The notes below the pieces were generated by a model. The model saw nothing but the letters and a program-made list of their open reading frames with translations, was not told the origin of the DNA and did no database searches. The translations under genes and the position numbers were made by a program. Of a stretch of 16,751 nt of DNA, positions 8,623-16,751 are shown one piece after another (the first letter of the stretch is position 1; each line of letters begins with the position of its first letter). Source of the DNA: Smittium culicis (Eukaryota > Kickxellomycota > Harpellomycetes > Harpellales > Legeriomycetaceae). The stretch spans positions 1 to 16,751 of the forward strand of contig LSSN01001161.1 in NCBI GenBank assembly GCA_001970855.1. The letters run 5' to 3'.

Positions 8623-11600
8623 CACAAATATATATTCAATCACTAATTAAAACTAAAATTCTGGAAATTTACCAATTTACAATCAAACCTATAAAAAAAG
8701 TCTATAAAATTTTCTATTAAGCCTATAAATTGATCTAAAATTAATATAAAATAAATATTATCCAAAAAATTTACACAGAAAAATACCTTCATACTTGAAG
8801 ATGAAAAAATAAAAATATCTTTCAACTCAGCTTTTTTATTCAATAACACAAGTAATTAAACAAATATTATCATATTATATCATAATTTCATTATAGGGAG
8901 ATTGATATTCTTATTATTGTGAAAAATGCGAAAATCGCACCATCAAAAAATTAATTGTAAAAGCTTTTTGATAATATCAAGGAGCATTAAATTCTCGTTG
9001 ATAACATAAATCGCAAAAAAAATGCATTTATTACCCAATTAAATTCTGAAGTAATATATATTCGTGCAATAAATTTTAATGAAAAAAGCCTCAATTTTAA
9101 AAAAATAAGTATAGATTTGATTCTATATTAGCACACCACACAGCAATATTATTGAGAAAGTGTTTTTAAAAATTAAAGAATATATTTTTTCAAAGATCTA
9201 AAGAATTTAAAATTATTATATGAAAGAAGAATAAGATATGATTAGTATAAAAACACAGGAAAATCCAAATCTAAAGAATTGTTTTTATCAATATATTGAA
9301 AAGTTATTAAAAATATATATATATAAATTGCTCGAAAATTGGAATGAATAGAGAAAATTAATAATAATATGCCATCAGAAAAAATAAAACTGCGAGTAAC
9401 ACCTACTGGACAAACTATTAACAAATCAAAAGCTACAGAATTTCAGTATAGTATAAATAAAACCATTATTATATTCTCTTAATTATCAAAACAAGAAAAC
9501 TGTTTCTATATTAGACCATAATATCTGACTCAGATCAGAAATTTAATACTTAAATAGAAAATCAAAGAGTAGCATAGATAACATCCTAACACTCTTTGTT
9601 ATCATATAAACTCGAAGTGATAATAAAGATCCGGAAAAAAAACAAATTCATAGATAAACATTGGGTCATTTTAACTTATTTATAAAAAATGACGATTTCT
9701 CAAATCTTTTCGCTAAAACACTGAATAATATACAGAATTTATTACTAATAGTTCCGCAAAAAGAAAAAAAAGACATCTAATGTGTGTGTAAATTGAAGGA
9801 ATGGTATAAAAAAGTTCGAAAATGAAAAAATATTTTCGTTAGTAAACAAGCTTGACGAAACTGAAATAAAAATTTAAAATAAATATAGTAGAAAAATTAT
9901 ATCAAATTAAATTATCTGCAGAAAAACGATTCTGATAGCATAGATTGAATAGTTAAATAACGAATGTTTCATTTAAAAAATAAGCAATTACAATCATTAT
10001 CTCAAAATTTAAGTATAGTAAAATAAATTAATAAATAAATAATTAATTAAATCAATAAATAAATAAATTACAGGTTAGAAAAAAATTATAATCATAAATC
10101 TAAAAAATATGGCATAAGACATTGAAACGATAAATGAATTAATTGAAAATTATTATAGCAGCATATACAAAAAAGTAAAAGCTTATTATACCACTCAATG
10201 TAGATATATTTAAATATACTCAATAATTAATAATCCAAATATAAACTTAGCTTCAACCACATAATTTTTATTTACCGAAAATGAGCAAATTTTAGATCTT
10301 ATGATAATGATTTTCTGCGTTAAGATTTTTAAAATATTATAATAAATATATCTCTAAAACCAAATAAAAAAAAACTATCCAAGAATTTTCTAAATTTTAA
10401 CCTCTTTTCTGAATATTTTAATTATTCAATTATTGTAATTATTCCAAAAAATCAATATTCTCAACATATTTAACTGGGATAAAATAACCTTGATTATTAT
10501 TGAAATAAAATATAAGCTAAAATATCAGATGTTATAATTGATAATATATTTAGTATAATAGTAGATAAATAAAATTTTTATTCATTAAAAATAATAGTAT
10601 ATTAGAAAATATATAAGTTTAATTCATACTTAGAATCAGAATAAATCCACTCAAAATCTAAATAAGCGTGAATTTACTAGTTTTTATACAAAAAAAAACA
10701 ATAATATTGACTTATTAAAGTTTCAGCTATTCTTGATGTAATTTTTTTTCCTCCAGGTAATTTTTTACCACATAAATCTCAATTATTCAAAAAGAATTAA
10801 TATAAAAAAATGATTTAAAAATATATTGAAATGTTACCAGTCCTTAAGCATAAGTTCGGAGCCCATACTAATAATTGATTTAGATATTAATTAATAAATT
10901 CATATTTTAAATATAACATTAAAAAATTTGAATACACGGATGAAATAGTATCTTTTTTTAAAAAATACCCGAAATTATTTTAAATTGTATATATCAGCCT
11001 ACACAGCAAACGAAAAATTCCCATATTAAATATTAATAACATGGACACACTAAAACAGGCGACTGAAACTTAGATTTATATTACAAACTTATAGACTCCT
11101 TCTTATCAGTAAAGCATTTAGCTATCATATTTTTGAAATTAAAATAAGCAATAAAAATATATTTTAAAATACTGAAAAGCATCAAAATTGTGGAAAATAT
11201 CATAATATGCAGAAATCTGTAAGAAATTTGAAAGTATTTGCTAGCTAAAAGTTACACTGTTCTCAAAGCTTAGTACTAATAACATATAGCAAAAATATCA
11301 AAAGATTTCTTCCTAAATTCCATTTAATATCCAGGAAACTTTCTGGCTCGGGATTAATAATCCAAACCCAATTAACTTGCTCTAATATCATAAATTTTGT
11401 AGAAATAAGAAAAATAAGGATTTTAACTCGCTTTAAAACTATATTTCGATAGAATAAATATCATTATCACTGCAATAATATTTACTGAAATTATAAATGG
11501 AGCTTAATTATATTTGATTAATATTAAATTACCTCTAAAATCGTTCTTAATAACATAAAATGTTATTAGTTATGTTAAAATACAAGATTAAACCACAAAA

Positions 11601-11662
11601 AATAGTGTATAATTTTAATAAACACTTTTAAACTTTTTTCAGAATCCCTTATGATAAGCTGA
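8623..11662. other. A+T-rich gene desert, A-rich top strand
   Basis: No gene is supported. The top strand carries clearly more A than T through most of this stretch, and short open frames are scattered without any recognisable domain (for example + 9369-9482, starting MPSEKIKLRVTPTGQTINKS, and a + frame through 11251-11457). Such an A-rich strand could be the sense strand of old, decayed elements. Two - strand frames of 60-68 codons (8643-8849 and 9242-9424) look like chance. Confidence 0.7.
10021..10070. repeat. AAAT/AATT microsatellite
   Basis: Repeated AAAT and AATT units without G, and with a single C, form a simple repeat. Confidence 0.65.
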
Positions 11663-11842
11663 AATAAATTAATAATTTTTGTAGTGCCGAAAAATATTAG
11701 AATTGATAATAAAATATCAAAAATTGTATCAAATTACTTTCTTATAAAAAATTTTATATTAGGTCTAAATATTATACGAAATATTAATTGCATAATTCTA
11801 TATCAATTAATAGATAAATTATATCCTAATATTATTGTGATT

Positions 11843-12621
11843 TTATGGATTGGGCTTTAACAAAATTAAAGTTGAAAATTTACTCGATTCTCTCAAAGAT
11901 AATTTAAATATCATACTTCAATCAACTGAACCATTGTCACGCGCATATATCTGAAAGATAAAAAAAAATTAAAGACTTTAGAGTGATATAACCTCTAAAA
12001 TTGGTAGTGAAATCATAATAAAATTTACTAAAGTTAAAAAAAGTGAATAAAAAATATAGTGCTCTATTTAATTTGGAGAATATAAAATTTTGAGTGTATT
12101 AAGATTAGATATAAAAAAAATTTTACAAAAGCTAATGTTCTAACCTGGCTATTTTTGAATGATAAAATATACTGAGGTAAAAATAATGATAAAACAAAAT
12201 TTCTATGATAGATAAAGAAATATACCATTCATTCTTTAGCTTTGAAAGAATTGAAGAATACAGAAATAAACTACCCGAATTATTCTTAAATATACGCAAC
12301 AAAGATTAAATGTTAAAGATAATATTAGTCTCACCAAAAAACAAGATTATTTTATTAAAACCTTTCTATTATTTTAATTATAATATAGAATAAATTAATT
12401 AATTAATATGTGAAAAACTCGCATATCTAGGATATAAACATAATATATAAAAAAAAATCCTTAGCACAATATTACAAATTTTAAGAGATCATAACGCAGG
12501 CAGCTCAAGAATGCCTAAAATCAGAATTAAAATATTTCAATGCAGATTTCAACGGAACTTTAAATTATAACATTACCTTGACCTCGCGATAAAACATAAG
12601 ATGAGCGGAAATTGTAAAAAC
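11843..12621 (-). pseudogene. Possible decayed Ty3/gypsy RNase H-integrase relic
   Basis: Two - strand frames in the right order show faint likeness to gypsy pol. From 12621 to 12481 a frame reads LKSALKYFNSDFRHS, stop, AACVMIS, which lines up with the region before and at the TDAS motif opening RNase H (with the stop at T, and Ala for the Asp). From 11944 to 11843 another reads RDNGSVD, stop, then SMIFKLSLRESSKFSTL, close in layout to the SDNG..F core of integrase, where a serine-threonine pair occurs some 20 residues on. Many stops and frame changes separate them, and each match is only a few residues. The + strand of the same region (12205-12669) also has one frame with unusually few stops, so either strand may have coded. 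This is a lead, not an identification. Confidence 0.15.
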
Positions 12622-12672
12622 CTAAACTCATATAATTCAAAAATAAGTTATATATTCGAATTAAGTATATAG
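12205..12672 (+). other. Frame with reduced stop density on the + strand
   Basis: One frame from an ATG at 12205 to a TAG at 12670 has only five internal stops, all TAA (12307, 12391, 12400, 12448, 12568), in about 155 codons, clearly fewer than this composition would usually give. Segments read protein-like (FERIEEYRNKLPELFLNIRN; LQILRDHNAGSSRMPKIRI). I do not recognise a family. It overlaps the - strand relic proposed for 11843-12621, and at most one of the two can be the true coding strand. Confidence 0.15.
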
Positions 12673-13840
12673 TAAAAATTAAATTTTTTACTTTTCGTAG
12701 AAAAAAATCATAGCAGCCAAAAAAGCAAATTTATTCTCTTTATATAAAATTTTATAACTTCTCCAATAAACACAAAAACTAGTTGATTTATTTTTATTTA
12801 AATTTATTTTATTATTACGTATAATAATGACAATGTAATAATTTAATATTAATAATAAATAATATTTTTTGCGAGAGGAAATAGTAAATTTTATAAATAT
12901 TATAACTATAAAAAAATTTCATTTATTTTCTATATATAGGAGATTATTTCGTGGAATGGATAATTTTAAGTAATATTTTCCTAATCATCAGCTATAGTTT
13001 TAATTTTAAATAAAGCTTTTTAATAAAATTAATAGAATTCCAGATAAATTGGTAGCTTTAGCTATTTCGCAAAATAAAATAAAATTTTAATTTATTTTTT
13101 TTTAAAACTTTTTCTAGAATAATATCCAAAAATATATCTAATTATATTTAAGCCTAATTGATATAGATATTAGGTCTATAAAACTGAATATTCCTAAATT
13201 TTATTAATTCAGAGCTCTTTCAGAATAAAATTAATTCGAATACCAAAATATTTCAAATTATAAATACCACATAAGTTTCTTATTATGTTTTTAAATATAA
13301 TAAATATACAAATTAAATTAGTTATACCTTACTTTAAATAATAATAGCTTTTTTAAAGATTCAAAATTTTAGTTATCTTTTTAAATTCGTTAAATATAAA
13401 ATTAATTTTTAATTCAGAAATATTTATAAACTCTAATTATATAAAATTTTGAGCTTTATAATGAAAATTGGAATACAATTATAATATTCTAGTAAACACA
13501 AGTAAAAATAAAGTGAAGTTTGATATATTTCACTTTCCAATCGAGTTTATTTGAAAAAATCTTTTGGTTAAGATATGTATTTTAATTACGTTTAATTTAT
13601 AGATTGATTTTTAGTCTGTAAAAAAATACTAATTTATTGAAAATTCATTCAATGTGCCAATATTTTATTTTACAAAAAATAGAAGCTATTAAAATTAAAA
13701 AGAAGAATAAAGAATATAGGTTCTAAATTTTATCTCTTAAATTTAAATATTATAAAATTATTTTACATACAGATTGTACCCAAAAACCCATATTTTTGAG
13801 ATTTTACAGACCTTGCAGACAACTTAAAAATGATAGTTTA

Positions 13841-13865
13841 GAAAAAAAAGAAAAAAAAGAAAAAA
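13841..13865. repeat. GAAAAAAAA period-9 repeat
   Basis: G followed by eight A occurs twice, then G followed by six or seven A. It is a slippage-type simple repeat. Confidence 0.7.
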
Positions 13866-14730
13866 TTCGTGAAAAGTCCGTGAAATCCCATTATTTTATA
13901 TATTGTAGATTATTCTAAATCAGATTGCTTTTTTTTAACTCTACGGCTTTTTTTTTTTTTGATAAAAATTTCTTAAATTGGTTTAAAATATAGCCTAGAA
14001 TTCACTATTGTAATCATTTACTACTATATTTCAAGTGGTTTCATGTCATTTAAACAAAGGAATCAAAAAGGTAGTGCTAGAGATTTTGATCTAGTTATTG
14101 GGTATCTTTAGAGATTATAAGATATGTTTCCTGCTTATAAAGCTAACACATATCTATTAGCATTTTTCTGATCTTATTCCTATATGCTAATTGGATTTTT
14201 TTTTTTGCATTATTATTTATATTTCAGATTTAAACCTATCTATTGATTATTGCGCGAGTAATTTTCAAAAAATATATTTTATTAAAAGTAGATTGGATTT
14301 TTTTGATAGTCAATCATATTTCAAGCGTTTTCACATCTATGGATAAATTGAGTGTAAATATCAGTGGTAAATAACCTTTAAAGATTTTAGTTAATTGTTT
14401 AAAATCGAAATTTTTTTGGCAATATTGTAATCTAGCAAATTAATATTCCTCAGCAAACTGGTCCTAAAATTTTTTGACTTTCTAAAGTGAATTTGTTAGT
14501 TTTTAGATATTAAAAAATTTTCATTGAAAAAATGTATTTTTTTAATGGATATTTATCTGCCTTAAATACACGTTTCGAGATTCTGGTAAAGAAAATATTT
14601 GTATTGTGGTCCTGAAATATAGCAGTGTTTATTTAGATCACCTGAGTGGAGGTCAAATATAATGCTTTTTTATTCTAATAACTTTTTCAATTAAAAATAC
14701 TTAATTTTGTATTTATATAGCTTTTTTTTT

Positions 14731-14764
14731 GTCTCATAGAGTTTATTTAACATAAATTAAAGGT
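14731..14764 (+). repeat. Dispersed direct repeat, copy 2
   Basis: Starting GTCTCATAGAGTTTATT, it is in the same orientation as the copy at 1856-1887 and follows a T9 run. The similarity ends after about 34 bases. See the first copy for the alignment. Confidence 0.35.
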
Positions 14765-15146
14765 ATACTAAATACTATTAAAAAATATTTAAAAAGTTAA
14801 AAAAATATAAAAAAATAAATTTTCAACCCACCCCCTTGCGCCGCTCTGGCAGCTCCTTTGGATTTATATAGCATGCTAGAAAATAGCTTACCAATCTGTT
14901 TAGTTTGATGATAAGTACGATACTTGTAATGCAAACCATAGAAAAAATATCTAAATAAAGAGAATTTACCAAAAAAATCATAAAACCGAGTTTTTTTAAA
15001 TCTGCAATATTAAATTTTAAATAAAAAGTATGTTATTGAACACAAATTATTTTTTATAATCGATCTTGAATTTTAAAGAGATAAGCTCGTTAATGAGAAA
15101 AGAACAAAATTTTATTTAGATATAGGCTATAAGAATTCAAGATTTA

Positions 15147-15164
15147 ATTACACCAACCCCCAAT
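15147..15164 (-). repeat. G-rich 18-mer, right copy of an inverted pair
   Basis: Read on the - strand this is ATTGGGGGTTGGTGTAAT, differing from the copy at 1614-1631 at two adjacent positions. Sequence beyond the 18-mer shows only loose, gapped similarity (an AGC(C)TAT-containing stretch roughly 20-25 nt on), consistent with old decay but not proof. Confidence 0.4.
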
Positions 15165-15350
15165 AACCTTCGTATTGAATAGCAGAATAATTCTTAATAT
15201 ATTAGCTTAATAAAGTTGAGCTTGTACCTTTCACGTTCTGGAGATGTAAAAATTTCATATAAAAATAATTTTTAAGCATAAAATAAAGGCGGCTAGTAAA
15301 GATAGATAAAATTTGTATTAGTTCAAATTATAAAGTGTGTAATATCTCTT

Positions 15351-15373
15351 GGTTTCGTGGTAAAATGGTTATA
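15351..15373 (+). other. tRNA 5'-half-like fragment with perfect box A
   Basis: GGTTTCGTGGTAAAATGGTT resembles the acceptor and D-arm half of eukaryotic tRNAs, notably tRNA-Val (GGTTTCGTGGT...). TGGTAAAATGG fits the polymerase III box A consensus TRGYNNARNNG at every position. No anticodon stem and no good box B (GGTTCRANTCC) follow at tRNA spacing; a poor match (TTCGAG) lies about 85 bp on. It may be the head of a tRNA-derived SINE, a tRNA relic or chance. Confidence 0.2.
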
Positions 15374-15780
15374 ATTCAATTTATTCTTCATTGTCGAGCT
15401 AATATTAATGATATGATGCGATTTAAAAAATAAATGTACGCTTTTATTCAGGCTGATAAATTCGAGTTTGAGTCAACCAATTGGAGAAAGATTAAGAAAA
15501 AAGGAAGCTTTTTATGAAAATTTAAATTCTTTTACCTTTATATTGAAGCTAAATATCTATCGTGACATTTCCATGAATTATGTATTTTATTTTGAACTGT
15601 GAAATATGGCAAAAATGAATATAGTCATAAAATAAATTTGAATGTATAAACAATGTATAATTAATTTTTAGATATCATTTACCAAGTAGAAGTTTGCAAT
15701 GAAAGTAATAGGAGAATTGAGAAATTATATATATATTTTTCAACTTTTTCTCTTAGTAAGTTCAATTTAATCATGCTAAA

Positions 15781-16022
15781 AAAAAATTAAAATCAACTAA
15801 ATATTAGGTAGGTAGAGGAGGTAACAAGTATGTAAATGCTAGAAAATCTGATTACATTTTATTTTTTGAAATTTAAATTAACAAGTAGATAAGAAGGATA
15901 ATTCGAGAAGTGGAAAAAAAAAGTGTAGTTAATTTAATTTTAATATAAAAAAAATTGAATAATTTTTTTAAAATAAAAGAAGAAAAAAATTAAAAATAGA
16001 TAAAAAAAATAAAGAAAAAAAA
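15781..16022 (-). other. Probable 3' untranslated region of the LARP1-like gene
   Basis: The LARP1-like stop codon faces this stretch. On the gene's strand the first 60 or so bases after the stop are almost pure T and C, followed later by a CCTCCTCTACCTACC pyrimidine patch. An AATAAA lies on the - strand at 15858-15863, about 160 nt after the stop, but such hexamers are common by chance at this composition. The end of the transcript cannot be fixed. Confidence 0.35.
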
Positions 16023-16751
16023 TCAAGAGTTCAGAGCAGCGCTCAGGTTGCTTTTACCAGAGTTTTCGGGGATAGGGTCAGAGCTCAAGATCTTTTTGAT
16101 GTCTTTGAAATGGATCTTTTGGGAACTGTTGCTTCTATGTCTATTTTGTGGTCTTGGATTTGGTTGGATAGCTCCAGAAGCTATTCTTTCTTGGTTAGCT
16201 TTCTTGAAGTCGTCAACTGATTTGAATTTACTTAATGCAATTTCCAATTCACTGTTGATAGTCAAAGGGCGAACATTCTTGTCCTTACGGTAATACAAGT
16301 AAGCCCAGAATTTTTCCAAGGCATATAGTTGGCCAGAATTGTAATCAAGTAGCGTTTGGTCTTGGAAATCATTGAAAATTTCTTGTCTGAATTTTTTTTC
16401 TAATCCATAAGAATAAAATCTAAATAGGCATTCTATACCATATCTGTAGTTATCTAAGTTATCTTCAATAGCAAGCTGTCTAAACTCGTTGTACATTTTC
16501 TTGTTAAAAGAGTCCCTCAAGAAATGAGACCAGAATCTAAAGAGGGTATTCATTTCATGAGAGTGACCAATTCCAAGCCTTTTTCGCTCACGAAGGGCAC
16601 GATCATGGAATTTGTGGTATTTGTGCTGTACAAAGTTATTCTCTTTAAGCAGTTCATGGCTGGGGTGCTCACAAGAATTGATGTGTTTATCAAGATAGCT
16701 ACCCATGAATGATCCGGTGCTGCCAATGGAAGAAGCAAAATTGGTGTTCTC
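16023..16751 (-). CDS. LARP1: LARP1-like protein, C-terminal DM15 (cap/TOP mRNA-binding) region, 5' partial
   Basis: The - strand frame is open to the window edge (first codon at 16749-16751) and ends with TGA at 16023-16025, giving 242 residues; the Met at 16704-16706 is internal because in-frame coding runs on upstream. Counting from that Met, [12 protein letters not shown] (14-25) opens the DM15 region. Three repeats follow, at about 17-67 ([15 protein letters not shown]), 68-107 ([20 protein letters not shown]) and 108-147 ([15 protein letters not shown]). In LARP1 this domain binds the m7G cap and first bases of TOP mRNAs in the cytoplasm, holding translation of ribosomal-protein mRNAs under TOR control. 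Residues equal to human R840, R847, R879, Y883, E886 and Y922 are present (R57, R64, R96, Y100, E103, Y139); human F844 is His here (H61). A Ser/Arg/Lys-rich tail of about 60 residues follows KSVDDF. The La module would lie upstream, outside the window. No intron or break is seen. Confidence 0.95.
   Translation of the reverse strand, partial: ENTNFASSIGSTGSFMGSYLDKHINSCEHPSHELLKENNFVQHKYHKFHDRALRERKRLGIGHSHEMNTLFRFWSHFLRDSFNKKMYNEFRQLAIEDNLDNYRYGIECLFRFYSYGLEKKFRQEIFNDFQDQTLLDYNSGQLYALEKFWAYLYYRKDKNVRPLTINSELEIALSKFKSVDDFKKANQERIASGAIQPNPRPQNRHRSNSSQKIHFKDIKKILSSDPIPENSGKSNLSAALNS

Larger units (their letters stand above)
12673..15780. other. A+T-rich gene desert, right part
   Basis: No gene is supported. 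From about 13.3 to 14.8 kb the top strand is T-rich, the reverse of the skew further left. It holds a 9-bp-period A-rich repeat (13841-13865), a dispersed repeat copy (14731-14764), a small C-rich patch at about 14828-14860 (CCCACCCCCTTGCGCCGCTC), the right arm of the inverted G-rich 18-mer pair (15147-15164) and a tRNA-like fragment (15351-15373). Confidence 0.7.

Noticed and set aside
8643..8849. 68-codon - strand open frame, Phe/Ile-rich
   Set aside because: Low-complexity Phe/Ile/Asn product typical of T-rich reading of non-coding DNA; no start context or domain.
9242..9424. 60-codon - strand open frame
   Set aside because: Hydrophobic low-complexity product, no domain; the opposite strand has a competing short frame (9369-9482).
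11663..11956. Apparent 98-codon + frame
   Set aside because: Base-by-base checking showed a frame change at the GGG at 11852-11854; the first frame stops at 11858-11860 after 65 codons, so no long frame exists.
16048..16738. Open frames at 16048-16293 (+), 16524-16712 (+) and 16550-16738 (-)
   Set aside because: All overlap the LARP1-like coding sequence in other frames and show no family similarity.
1..16751. CRISPR array, bacterial operon or phage defence system
   Set aside because: No spaced identical short repeats and no clustered bacterial-type genes; the two recognised genes are eukaryotic.

Overview
The window looks like a nuclear segment from an early-diverging ('zygomycete-grade') fungus. 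The evidence is a Ty3/gypsy integrase of fungal style at the left edge, a LARP1-type DM15 domain at the right edge whose wording ([16 protein letters not shown]) resembles early-diverging fungi more than animals, ordinary TGG-Trp codons in both genes, and extremely A+T-rich non-coding DNA. The lineage is inferred and could be wrong.

Layout: (1) bases 1-714, + strand, are the 3' end of a Ty3/gypsy pol gene, cut by the window edge: the last part of the integrase with its catalytic Glu, a GPY/F-like module and an acidic tail. (2) Bases 717-1450 are the probable 3' non-coding part or LTR of that element: a 60-bp unit repeated twice plus a third start, a good TATA box, and further on a G-rich polypurine stretch. 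(3) Bases about 1450-16022 form a very long gene desert, by eye about four-fifths or more A+T. It has blockwise strand skew, homopolymer runs and microsatellites, plus a few islands of more normal composition (about 6.07-6.43, 6.89-7.05, 8.21-8.63, 12.48-12.62 and 14.82-14.87 kb) that look like decayed sequence. (4) Bases 16023-16751, - strand, are the 3' part of a LARP1-like gene holding the whole cap-binding DM15 region and the stop codon.

The two recognisable genes have no functional link: one is a mobile element, the other a host translation regulator whose 3' end faces the desert. I see no operon, CRISPR array, rRNA or intact tRNA, and no convincing new multi-gene system. The best leads are the hairpin-bearing island at 8.2-8.6 kb, the in-frame-TGA island at 6.1-6.4 kb, an inverted G-rich 18-mer pair near both ends of the desert, and the desert itself as a repeat graveyard or centromere-like region.
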